Assembly: GCA_900541745.1 (NCBI GenBank)
Contig: UQLA01000017.1
Location: 1-55,187, forward strand
Source: an uncultured Collinsella sp.
GTDB taxonomy: Bacteria; Actinomycetota; Coriobacteriia; Coriobacteriales; Coriobacteriaceae
Direction of reading: 5' to 3'
Length of the DNA stretch: 55,187 nt
How positions within the stretch are numbered: the stretch's first letter is position 1; each line of letters begins with the position of its first letter. Both the position numbers and the translations under genes were made by a program. Positions 1-6,497 of this stretch are shown piece after piece. Below the pieces are notes generated by a model. The model searched no databases. It had not been told where the DNA came from and saw only the letters and a list, made by a program, of their open reading frames with translations.

Positions 1-48
1 CGAGATTAGCGAGTGTCTCGTGGGCTCGGAGATGTGTATAAGAGACAG
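1..48 (+). other. Residual Illumina Nextera i7 adapter (not genomic)
   Basis: Bases 15-48 match the Nextera read-2 transposase adapter (GTCTCGTGGGCTCGG followed by AGATGTGTATAAGAGACAG). Bases 1-6 (CGAGAT) match the end of the P7 oligo. Bases 7-14 (TAGCGAGT) sit exactly where the 8-base i7 index belongs, and I recall this as index N716. Genomic sequence therefore starts at about base 49. Reading frames that start here give the artefact peptides typical of untrimmed adapters. Confidence 0.97.
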
Positions 49-546
49 CTCGAGGGCCGGGCAGGACTCGAGCAGCACCGCGCGCAGGCGGTTCTTGTCC
101 CTGGTCGCGCAGGCGACGACGTGGTCGCGCTGCGACGAGAGGGCGCGGGCGGCCTCGAGGGCCTCGCCGCGGCCCGGGACCCCCGACAGGGAGTCCGGCA
201 CGCCCAGGGCGGTCCGCGCGATCACCGCGGCGTCGCGCTCGTCGGTCTTGGCCTCGCCGGCGAACAGGCCCGCGGCGCGGCTGGCGGCGAGCCCGGGCAG
301 GTAGGCGACCCCGAGCCCCGCGGCGCGGGCCCGCCTCACGGCGAGGGACCCTATGTTGCGGAACTGGTCGACGACGAGCGTGCCGGCGGGCGCGGAGGCG
401 AACAGCGCGTCGAGCTCGGCCTCCCTGTTGCGGACGGGGGCGCTGGCCAGCACCTCCCCGTCGCGGTCGATCAGGCAGGCCCAGTGCGACGACTTGCCGA
501 CGTCCAGGCCGAGCACGGCCGCGGGTCTGGTGGATGGCGCTTTCAC
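49..546 (-). CDS. IS110-family transposase (DEDD), N-terminal part, cut by contig end
   Basis: The minus-strand frame starts with GTG at 546 and stays open to the adapter junction, giving the first 166 residues. It shows the RuvC-like DEDD catalytic layout of IS110 transposases: LGLDVGK with D15, VVVDQ with D61 where most members have E, and AKTDERDA with D103 and D106. The motif AYLPGLAASR before the last pair is also typical of the family. IS110 transposases excise and insert DNA with a bridge RNA encoded in the element's noncoding end. The C-terminal Tnp20 domain lies beyond the contig. Assemblies often break at such multi-copy elements. Confidence 0.9.
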
Positions 547-812
547 GGTGGTATCCTTCCGGTAGTCGTTCGACCGGATGGCCTCCCCCTCGGCACTCAC
601 ATTACCAGCCGCGGCACCTGCCCGGCACTTTCCTATCAGCCGTCGGGGGCGGCGCGTCCCGCGCCGGCAGCACCCAACTGGCCCTCTCGGGGGCAGGGAC
701 GTTCGGCCGTGCGCGGGCGCCCGGTCGGCGGCCCGTTCTGGGCGCGCCTCAATCGTAGCCCGAGACGGTCCCGGGCTGACAATTTCGACTGTAATGGACG
801 TTCTTTTAGCCA
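547..812 (-). ncRNA. Noncoding end of IS110 element, candidate bridge-RNA locus
   Basis: This GC-rich stretch of about 250 bp lies upstream of the transposase start and has no credible gene. It holds strong potential hairpins, for example GGCGCG-tcc-CGCGCC at 651-665. In IS110-group elements the bridge RNA is encoded in this position, between the left end and the transposase. The exact element end and RNA ends cannot be fixed from a single copy. The change to AT-richer sequence near 780-812 probably marks the element boundary. Confidence 0.35.
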
Positions 813-856
813 TTGGGGACGTTCTTTAACGACTAGTCATTTAAGAACGTCCCCAA
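813..856. repeat. ACTAGT-centred palindromic repeat, copy 1
   Basis: A near-perfect palindrome: TTGGGGACGTTCTTTAA, a centre containing ACTAGT, then the reverse complement ending in AACGTCCCCAA. A partial extra half unit (AATGGACGTTCTTTTAGCCATT) lies at 793-814. Related copies occur at 12058-12129 and 24690-24724, and decayed ones near 1549-1572 and 1920-1942. It looks like a REP-like or MITE-like dispersed element. Confidence 0.75.
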
Positions 857-875
857 CGACTATGTAGCAAAAAGC

Positions 876-928
876 TGTACACCAGCACCAAAGATGTCGA
901 AAATGTCGACTTTGGATGCTGGCGTACA
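876..928. repeat. Long hairpin TGTAC...GTACA, copy 1
   Basis: Inverted repeat with arms TGTACaCCAGCAcCCAAAG-like and CTTTGGATGCTGGcGTACA around two TGTCGA boxes. A nearly identical hairpin is at 1957-2011. This copy lies just past the stop codon (956) of a minus-strand gene, so it could act as its transcription terminator. Bases 547-955 contain no gene apart from this hairpin, the IS end and the ACTAGT repeat. Confidence 0.7.
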
Positions 929-955
929 TGTTTGGGTTCGGCGGGGGAGCGGTGC

Positions 956-1222
956 CTAGGCAATCATTGCATCAAGTGTTATGAGTTCCCTGAGCCGTTC
1001 CGTGCGCGTTTGCCCATGGCGTTTGGCTTTTTCGTCAAACGCCTCAAGAACCGATTCGCCCACACGTGCCGACAAGACAGCGCTCGGCTCATCAGAGATC
1101 GGCGGCCTTCCCAGCTTAACGGTGCGGCCTTTCGGCCATTCATCTTTTTCGTAAGCTTCCGCGGCTTTCTCTAACTCTCCAGGGGCAAATCCCATCATTT
1201 TTTCAAGCTGCTCAGCATCCAT
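956..1222 (-). CDS. Ribbon-helix-helix (CopG/antitoxin-like) protein, orphan
   Basis: This is an 88-residue protein starting at ATG 1222, six bases after a GGAGG-type ribosome site (GATAGGAGGCGCC). Its C-terminal half has the layout of a ribbon-helix-helix DNA-binding fold: a beta strand (SAVLSARVGESVLEAFDEK) followed by two helices (GQTRTERLRELI). The acidic N-terminal half could bind a partner. Many such proteins are antitoxins that repress their own promoter, and a perfect palindrome lies just upstream at 1238-1252. No toxin gene is visible on either side, so it is either an orphan or a stand-alone repressor. The family assignment is inferred from pattern only. Confidence 0.6.
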   Translation of the reverse strand: MDAEQLEKMMGFAPGELEKAAEAYEKDEWPKGRTVKLGRPPISDEPSAVLSARVGESVLEAFDEKAKRHGQTRTERLRELITLDAMIA

Positions 1223-1237
1223 GGCGCCTCCTATCGA

Positions 1238-1252
1238 TCGACATAATGTCGA
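1238..1252. promoter_or_regulatory. Perfect palindrome TCGACATAATGTCGA, probable operator
   Basis: A 15-bp perfect palindrome with a central A lies 16-30 bases upstream of the ribbon-helix-helix gene start. This is where a self-repressing CopG-like protein would bind. The inner TGTCGA also occurs twice in each of the hairpins at 876-928 and 1957-2011. Confidence 0.5.
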
Positions 1253-1498
1253 GCGCTGGTTCTCGGATTCCCTTTTTTGTATACAGTTTTGTAGACAAAA
1301 ATACAAGCAGTTTATCGGGCTAATTAGCTTGTTTTGATCCGCCTGCTCGATAGGAAATGAGCATTGACGGCTTCGATACTCCTTTGCTTTTCAGCTTGGA
1401 ATTTGGATGCTCGTTGAACTTCCGGAGGGGAGCGTTTTATTAAGCTATCGAGATTCTGGGCAGGAGCTCTCACCGGTCTTCGATAGTGGGACCAGCTT

Positions 1499-1525
1499 AA
1501 TTCGCGACACAGTGTGTCGCGAATT
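1499..1525. repeat. 12-bp-stem hairpin AATTCGCGACAC-agt-GTGTCGCGAATT
   Basis: A perfect 12-bp inverted repeat with a 3-base loop in otherwise gene-free sequence (1307-1626). It has no U-tract, so a site for a dimeric protein is as likely as an RNA hairpin. The rest of 1307-1626 shows nothing I can identify except a decayed ACTAGT-type repeat near 1549-1572. Confidence 0.6.
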
Positions 1526-1646
1526 GGAGTAGTCGTTGGGTGTCCTTCAATGGCTAGTCATACAAGAACGTCCAAGTGCCGGATTTTGTCATTTAGTGTC
1601 GTTCTCGGCGACTATTCTGGAGGGTCGTGGTCAAAAAAGGGCAAAT

Positions 1647-1688
1647 ATGAGTACTGTTGCAATTATGGTTGCATTTATTTTGCTATAA
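1647..1688 (+). CDS. Candidate 13-residue hydrophobic peptide (left end of 230-bp element)
   Basis: ATG at 1647 opens MSTVAIMVAFILL followed by TAA. The start lies inside the left inverted repeat, and the upstream AAAAAAGGGCAAAT could serve as a ribosome site. The peptide is almost entirely hydrophobic and shares its first three residues and leader with the minus-strand peptide at 1836-1675. Coding is not proven. Confidence 0.25.
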   Translation: MSTVAIMVAFILL

Positions 1689-1836
1689 ATAGTAGCTTCT
1701 GATGAGATTTGTTCCCATTAAGAGTTACGTTTATTGAACATATGAGGAGAAATAACGTCGTCTGCGGACGAGTGGAACGTTGAATAGTTCCTGAAATGAT
1801 CAAAATTGCTGCTACTAAACAGGTAGCAGTACTCAT
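1675..1836 (-). CDS. Candidate 53-residue hydrophobic small protein (right end of 230-bp element)
   Basis: ATG at 1836 opens a 53-residue frame beginning MSTATCLVAAILIISGTI, a probable membrane segment, followed by a second hydrophobic stretch (TLFLLICSI) and a basic tail. Start and leader are the mirror image of those at 1647. Small hydrophobic peptides of this kind occur as type I toxins or as regulatory membrane peptides, but nothing here settles the function or even the coding. Confidence 0.3.
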   Translation of the reverse strand: MSTATCLVAAILIISGTIQRSTRPQTTLFLLICSINVTLNGNKSHQKLLFIAK

Positions 1837-1956
1837 ATTTGCCCTTTTTTGACCACAGCTCCCTCGGAAACTCTTTCCCGAGGCATCAAACAGCCATAAT
1901 CCAAAGGTCGCCTCAAACAATTAGCCGGTTAAGAGCGTCCATGGCTACCCAAAAGT

Positions 1957-2011
1957 TGTACGCCAGCATCCAAAGATGTCGAAAAATGTCGACTTTGGAT
2001 GCTGGTGTACA
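1957..2011. repeat. Long hairpin TGTAC...GTACA, copy 2
   Basis: A second copy of the hairpin at 876-928, with arms TGTACGCCAGCATCCAAAG and CTTTGGATGCTGGTGTACA around GATGTCGAAAAATGTCGA. Flanking sequence is shared too (AAAAG before, ATGTTTGGGT after). It lies just past the 3' end of the glutaredoxin gene, as copy 1 lies past the ribbon-helix-helix gene, so a terminator role fits both. Confidence 0.75.
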
Positions 2012-2054
2012 TGTTTGGGTCGGTGGGGTTCCTTGGATGGACAGAGTGCGCGTG

Positions 2055-2300
2055 CTAGAGCAGGTTCTCCTGTGCCCACGCGATGATGTCGTTCGATTCG
2101 TAGAGTGGTTTGCCGTCGATGAACAGGCAGGGAACCTGGCGTTTTCCGCCGACGGCGATGAGTGCCTGCTCGGCTTCGGTATCGGTCGAGATATTGCGCT
2201 CGGGAATGGTCACGCCGTTATCTGCCAGAAAGCGCTTGACCTTTATGCAATACGGGCAGCCGGTCATAACGTACAGCGTGAGCTCATGATTAGTAGCCAT
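2055..2300 (-). CDS. Glutaredoxin-like protein
   Basis: An 81-residue thioredoxin-fold protein. The redox motif CPYC follows the first beta strand (LTLYVMTGCPYC), and the cis-proline loop appears as RQVPCLF. The glycine-containing tail (LYESNDIIAW) is also typical. It would reduce disulfides or glutathione-type mixed disulfides in the cytoplasm. ATG 2300 is chosen because GGAG lies six bases upstream; an in-frame start further upstream lacks such a site. Length is normal for a stand-alone bacterial glutaredoxin. Confidence 0.9.
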   Translation of the reverse strand: MATNHELTLYVMTGCPYCIKVKRFLADNGVTIPERNISTDTEAEQALIAVGGKRQVPCLFIDGKPLYESNDIIAWAQENLL

Positions 2301-2351
2301 AGGTCTCCAATCGGTTGAGGTTTTGATTGAAATACCCAAAGCTGCCGCGGT

Positions 2352-3179
2352 CTATGCGCGGACCAGTGACGACTCGATGGCCTGGACCAGAAACGCCGCG
2401 GCTCCGGTGCCGCAGGGCTTGTTGTAGTAGTCAACAAAGCGCTGGTCGGTAAGATAACCGCGGGCGAGGCCCAGGTATGCTTCGTCTTGGGGCTCGTGTC
2501 CCCAGTTAAGGCCAATCCATCGACGGTGCATTGCGACGAGTTTGCGGGCCTCGCTGCTCTCTGGGTCGCCAATGCCCATGGCAATCGAGAGCTGACCCAG
2601 AATAGCGCGTTCAAGTTCTTTCATGTCGTTCCATGTCTCGGGGTCCATGTCCAGCAGCGCTTCGTTTGCTGCATCGATAGCCTCATCGCCATAGCGCGCC
2701 CGCGCTTCGGTGCCGTAGCGCTCCTCGTTTTCCTGCACGGTGCGCCAGCGCTCCAGTTGTGGCAGGACGGCGCCCATGAGCGAGACGGCTTCGTCGAGCG
2801 ACATGCCGGTGTTTTGCGCCAGGCGCGGGGCGCAATCCTCAATCATCGCTTCCATGGTGGTGTCGTAGGTGTACTTGCCGTGGTCGTAGCACCACTTGCA
2901 GTAATGGTCGGTCGTGGCACCCGTGGCATCGGTGCCGCAGTCGTCGGGTGTGAGTATCATGCCGCAGCTCTGGCAATAATGCTCGGGCATTTCGAGCAGG
3001 TGGGACAACGGTTCGCCGGTTACGGCGGCAATGAGCTTCATCATGTCGATGCCCGGTGTGACCTCGCCGCGCTCCCAACGGCTGACGGCTTGGCGCGTGA
3101 CGAAGAGCTTGGCGGCGAGCTGCTCTTGGGTAAGGTGATGGGCGCGACGGATGGCGATGAGCTTTTCTGAAAAGGCCAT
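2352..3179 (-). CDS. XRE-family regulator fused to zinc ribbon and TipAS-like domain
   Basis: A 275-residue fusion. Residues 5-60 form an XRE/Cro helix-turn-helix (LTQEQLAAKLFVTRQAVSRW). Residues about 67-100 are a zinc ribbon (CQSCGM...CKWCYDHGKY). The remaining 150 residues resemble the TipAS drug-recognition domain, with a typical end around WIGLNWGHEP, YLGLARGYL and RFVDYYNKP. TipAS domains bind thiopeptide or other ligands in MerR-type TipA; here the domain is joined to an XRE DNA-binding head. It is probably a ligand-sensing transcription regulator. The start at 3179 has a good AAAGGAG site. Confidence 0.8.
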   Translation of the reverse strand: MAFSEKLIAIRRAHHLTQEQLAAKLFVTRQAVSRWERGEVTPGIDMMKLIAAVTGEPLSHLLEMPEHYCQSCGMILTPDDCGTDATGATTDHYCKWCYDHGKYTYDTTMEAMIEDCAPRLAQNTGMSLDEAVSLMGAVLPQLERWRTVQENEERYGTEARARYGDEAIDAANEALLDMDPETWNDMKELERAILGQLSIAMGIGDPESSEARKLVAMHRRWIGLNWGHEPQDEAYLGLARGYLTDQRFVDYYNKPCGTGAAAFLVQAIESSLVRA

Positions 3180-3307
3180 AGCGGCTCCTTTCTGCTGGTT
3201 GATGGCTTAAGCATACGCGGCGGCAGGCACCCTTCCAAGCAACCGTTGGTTGCACGACGGGAAACCGCGGCGAAGAATTGCGCGCAACGCCCCACGCCTC
3301 CATGCCG

Positions 3308-3313
3308 TACAAT
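3308..3313 (+). promoter_or_regulatory. -10 box TACAAT directly before trmO
   Basis: TACAAT ends seven bases before the ATG at 3321, about where transcription would start, so the trmO message may be leaderless. TACAAT boxes also occur upstream of other genes here (13279, 17127, 48998, 52185). Confidence 0.5.
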
Positions 3314-3320
3314 GGCCGGC

Positions 3321-4058
3321 ATGGAACCTATTGCACACATACATACCGACCTGCCGCAGAAGTTCGGCATTCCGCGCAACAGCTTTTTGGCGCCCCATCT
3401 GCAGGGACGCATCGTCTTTGAACCGGAATTTGCCTCCAACGCAGCAGTTGAGGGCCTGGATTCCTTCTCTCACTTATGGCTGCTGTGGCGCTTCGAAAAC
3501 GGAACGCCCGGCGGCACGGCTAAGGACATAGCTGCCGATGCCAAGTCGCAGGACAGGTCCGGCACCAACGTCAAGTGGTCGAAAACCGTGCGCCCGCCGC
3601 GTTTGGGTGGAGCCGAGCGCGTGGGCGTGTTTGCCACGCGCAGTCCGTTTCGCCCTAATCCCATCGGTCTCACCTGCGTCAAGCTCGATCGTGTCGAGTT
3701 CACCGATGATGGCCCCATCATTCATGTGCTGGGGGCCGACCTGCGCGACGGCACGCCCATCTACGACATTAAGCCCTACATTCCGTTTGCGGACTGTCAC
3801 CCGGATGCGACCGGCGGCTGGATCGAGGACGCTCCGTGGCAAGAGCTCGACATCGAGTTCCCGCAGACGCTGCAGGATATGGTCCCGCCTGCAAAGCTCC
3901 CCGGTCTGGTCGAGGTCCTTCGCCAAGATCCGCGCCGCGCGGGCAGCAAGCACGAGCCAAACCGCGCCTATCATCTGGCCTTCGCCGGACTCGACATATC
4001 TTTTACGGTCGATAAAACCCAGCTAACCGTAGTCGCCGTCAACGACGCGCAAGACTAA
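3321..4058 (+). CDS. trmO: tRNA (t6A37) N6-methyltransferase TrmO
   Basis: A 245-residue member of the TsaA/TrmO family, which methylates N6 of threonylcarbamoyladenosine at position 37 of threonine tRNAs with S-adenosylmethionine. The single-sheet beta-barrel motifs are clear: GLDSFSHLWLLWRF, VGVFATRSPFRPNPIGLT and the strongly conserved DLRDGTPIYDIKPYIPFAD. The C-terminal extension has the family's PNRAYHL signature. ATG 3321 is preferred over ATG 3312 because family members start close to this point; there is no clear ribosome site for either, which agrees with a leaderless message. Confidence 0.92.
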   Translation: MEPIAHIHTDLPQKFGIPRNSFLAPHLQGRIVFEPEFASNAAVEGLDSFSHLWLLWRFENGTPGGTAKDIAADAKSQDRSGTNVKWSKTVRPPRLGGAERVGVFATRSPFRPNPIGLTCVKLDRVEFTDDGPIIHVLGADLRDGTPIYDIKPYIPFADCHPDATGGWIEDAPWQELDIEFPQTLQDMVPPAKLPGLVEVLRQDPRRAGSKHEPNRAYHLAFAGLDISFTVDKTQLTVVAVNDAQD

Positions 4059-4169
4059 CCAGCCATTCGCCCGCACCCGTCAAATTAAGCGCCAAACCCC
4101 ATGCCAAAATCGTCCGTGCTGGTGGACAATAACGCCTACCAAAACAATCACTTTGCACGGGAGCCCAGC

Positions 4170-5384
4170 ATGAAATATGACTTCACTTCAATCATCGACC
4201 GCCACGGCATGGACTCCATCGCCGTTGACTCCTGGGGCGAGATCCCCGGTATGGCTCCGAACGCACCCGACGAGGGCTTCGACCGCATTCCCATGTGCGT
4301 GGCCGACATGAATTTTGCCACGGTGCCCACGGTCCAGGAACACATCATTCAGCGTGCCCAGCATCCCATGTTCGGCTATTTCAATCCGCGCCCCGAGTAC
4401 TTCGACCGCATCATCGAATGGCAGAGCCGTCGCAACGGCGTTGAGGGCTTGGCGCCGGAGCATATCGGCTACGAAAACGGCGTGCTGGGCGGTGTCGTGT
4501 CGACGCTGCGCGCGTATGTCCAGCCAGGCGATGCGGTGCTGGTCCACAGCCCTACTTACATCGGCTTTACCAAGTCCATCGAAGCCGCGGGCTATTGCAT
4601 TGTCCACAGCCCGCTTAAGCTCGACGACCAAGGCGTGTGGCGTATGGACTTTGAGGACATGGAGCGTAAGCTCGCCCAAAACCACATTCATGCCGCGGTG
4701 TTCTGCTCGCCGCACAATCCCTGCGGCCGCGTATGGGAGCGTGACGAGATCGAGCGCGCCATGGACATCTATCGCCAGCACGATTGCGTGGTGATCTCGG
4801 ACGAGATTTGGTCCGATATCATCCTGCCGGGTCACAAGCATATCCCGACGCAGTCGGTGAGCGAGGATGCCCGCATGCGCACGGTTGCCCTCTATGCGCC
4901 GAGCAAGACGTTTAACCTGGCGGGTCTGGTCGGCAGCTACCACATCATCTACAACGAGACGCTGCGCGACCGCGTGTGCGCCGTGTCCAACAAGACTCAC
5001 TACAACGAGATGAACGTCCTCTCCATGCACGCGCTTATCGGTGCCTACCAGCCGCAAGGCTACGAGTGGGTGGACGAGCTCAACCAGGTGCTTGCCGGCA
5101 ATATCGAGTACTTCTGCACGTATGCAGAAAAACACTGGAAGGGCGTCGCGTTTTCACGTCCGCAGGGCACGTACATGGTGTTTCTGGACTGCACCGAGTG
5201 GTGCCGCGAGCATGGCCGCGATATTCAGTGGTTGCTCGACGAGGGGGCGCGCGTGGGCGTGGGGTATCAGGACGGCCGCCCGTTCCACGGGCCCTGCCAC
5301 ATTCGCGTGAATCTGGCGCTGCCGCTTTCGCGCGTAAGGGAAGCGTGCGACCGCTTGGACCGCTACGTTTTTAATGCACGGTAA
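4170..5384 (+). CDS. MalY/PatB-type PLP-dependent C-S beta-lyase / aminotransferase
   Basis: A 404-residue fold-type I PLP enzyme of the MalY/PatB group, which cleaves cystathionine or cysteine conjugates and may also transaminate. Visible features are GVLGGVVSTLRAY near the cofactor phosphate site, FCSPHNPCGRVW, VVISDEIWSDI with the cofactor aspartate, and the Schiff-base lysine in APSKTFNLAG. The C-terminal arginine motif is CHIRVNLALP. ATG 4170 follows GGAG by six bases; an upstream in-frame ATG at 4101 has no such support. It is followed by a strong terminator. Confidence 0.9.
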   Translation: MKYDFTSIIDRHGMDSIAVDSWGEIPGMAPNAPDEGFDRIPMCVADMNFATVPTVQEHIIQRAQHPMFGYFNPRPEYFDRIIEWQSRRNGVEGLAPEHIGYENGVLGGVVSTLRAYVQPGDAVLVHSPTYIGFTKSIEAAGYCIVHSPLKLDDQGVWRMDFEDMERKLAQNHIHAAVFCSPHNPCGRVWERDEIERAMDIYRQHDCVVISDEIWSDIILPGHKHIPTQSVSEDARMRTVALYAPSKTFNLAGLVGSYHIIYNETLRDRVCAVSNKTHYNEMNVLSMHALIGAYQPQGYEWVDELNQVLAGNIEYFCTYAEKHWKGVAFSRPQGTYMVFLDCTEWCREHGRDIQWLLDEGARVGVGYQDGRPFHGPCHIRVNLALPLSRVREACDRLDRYVFNAR

Positions 5385-5395
5385 GTGAGCACTGC

Positions 5396-5435
5396 ATGCG
5401 GGGCCTTCTGCCAAGCCGGCTGGAAGGCCCCGCAT
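5396..5435 (+). terminator. Intrinsic terminator after the C-S lyase gene
   Basis: Arms ATGCGGGGCCTTC (5396-5408) and GAAGGCCCCGCAT (5423-5435) form a perfect 13-bp stem 11 bases after the stop codon. The U-tract is weak. Confidence 0.75.
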
Positions 5436-5526
5436 GGTAAAACGTCTGTAACCATTGGGCGCTCGACAGGTTTTGTTTGCTATTCTTTCAGCATTTTAGT
5501 CTGTAAACAGGATCGTCTGGAGCTCG

Positions 5527-6396
5527 ATGAAAAGACCCCGCCGCTCGATTGCCATATCGCTGTTTGTTGCGCTTGCGGTGGCGAGCGCCTTTGTCGTTGT
5601 GATAGCTGGCTGTTCTGGGCGTAATGACGAAGCCTCGACGTCTGCATTAGAAGGTCTGGACGCCTCGCAGGTCAAAGACGACGACCTCAAGACGCTCAAC
5701 GTCGGCAGCGACCTCTATCCACCGTTTGTGTATACCGACGAGTACGGCGATATCGTTGGCCTGGACGTCGAGATATTAACCGAGGCTTTGGCCCGCATTG
5801 GTTACAAGCCAAAATACCAGTTGATCGATTGGGAAAAGAAGAAGGAACTGCTGGCGAACGGCGAGCTCGATTGTGTCATGGGCAGCTTTAGCATGACGGG
5901 TCGCGAAAACGAGTATCGTTGGGCTGGCCCGTACCTTGCGAGCCGCCAGGTGGTCGCGGTCGATCCCCAGAGCGATATCTACACGCTTGCCGATCTTGAG
6001 GATAAGATCGTGGCGGTTCAGTCCACCACCAAGCCCGAGGGCATTTTGCTCAATCGCGCAAATGAAAACGTTCCGCAGATCAAGGAACTCTACTGCTTTT
6101 CGGACCGTTCATGCCTGAACCCCGCGCTCGCCGAGGGCCTGGTCGATGCCATCGCCGCGCATGAGTCCTTGCTGCTCACCTACGAAAAGGACTATGGTGT
6201 GACGTATCGTATTCTGGATGAGCCGCTGCTAGAGGTCGGTTTGGGCACCGCTTTCGATATCAACGATACGCGCGGCATCGACGTTAAGCTCGCTCATGCC
6301 TATCAAGAAATGCTTGCCGATGGCACCATGGAACGTCTGGTGTCAAAGTACTTTGATGACCCTTCGCCATTTTTGAATATGGAGGGCCTGTCATGA
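5527..6396 (+). CDS. Extracellular solute-binding lipoprotein (family 3)
   Basis: A 289-residue lipoprotein. The signal peptide has a basic start (MKRPRRS), a hydrophobic core and a lipobox ending VIAGC at Cys28. The mature part is a type-2 periplasmic-binding fold of the amino-acid-binding family 3, with LNVGSDLYPPFVYTDEYGDIVGLDVE and the later MGSFSMTGRENEYRW. No transporter permease or ATPase gene follows. Instead the stop codon overlaps an ATG of the downstream histidine-kinase frame, so the protein probably works as the ligand-sensing partner of that kinase. Confidence 0.88.
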   Translation: MKRPRRSIAISLFVALAVASAFVVVIAGCSGRNDEASTSALEGLDASQVKDDDLKTLNVGSDLYPPFVYTDEYGDIVGLDVEILTEALARIGYKPKYQLIDWEKKKELLANGELDCVMGSFSMTGRENEYRWAGPYLASRQVVAVDPQSDIYTLADLEDKIVAVQSTTKPEGILLNRANENVPQIKELYCFSDRSCLNPALAEGLVDAIAAHESLLLTYEKDYGVTYRILDEPLLEVGLGTAFDINDTRGIDVKLAHAYQEMLADGTMERLVSKYFDDPSPFLNMEGLS

Positions 6397-6497
6397 TCGA
6401 TGCGCCCGACCACGCCGCTCAGGAGCGGGACAATCGTTCGACAGGGGCATAGCTCCTTGTCGCTCTGCTGGGGATAGCGCTCTCGGTTGTTGCCGGC
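6393..6497 (+). pseudogene. Interrupted N-terminus of the downstream kinase (in-frame TAG at 6450)
   Basis: The ATG at 6393 overlaps the stop codon of the lipoprotein gene (ATGA), a typical translationally coupled start. It is in frame with the kinase at 6498, but codon 20 is TAG (6450-6452). Read through, the frame gives MIDAPDHAAQERDNRSTGA, the stop, and then LLVALLGIALSVVAGMM, a clear membrane segment. No ATG, GTG or TTG lies between the stop and 6498. The real protein start is therefore probably 6393, and the allele carries a nonsense change or a base error. Confidence 0.7.

Larger units (their letters stand above)
1627..1856. mobile_element. 230-bp AT-rich element with perfect 30-bp terminal inverted repeats
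   Basis: Bases 1627-1656 (start GTGGTCAAAAAAGGGCAAAT) are the exact reverse complement of 1827-1856. The 170-bp interior is AT-rich compared with the genome. It has the size and shape of a MITE, but I see no convincing target-site duplication. Each inverted repeat ends in ATGAGTACTG, so the two ends open convergent short reading frames with the same leader. The element could therefore be a pair of tiny genes rather than a transposon remnant. Confidence 0.6.

Noticed and set aside
13..867. Plus-strand reading frames starting in the first 20 bases (peptides beginning MSRGLGDVYKRQ and MGSEMCIRDS)
   Set aside because: They start inside the sequencing adapter and run antisense to the IS110 transposase.
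1307..1626. Toxin gene paired with the ribbon-helix-helix protein
   Set aside because: Short frames in this stretch (for example from 1358) have no ribosome site or toxin-like pattern.
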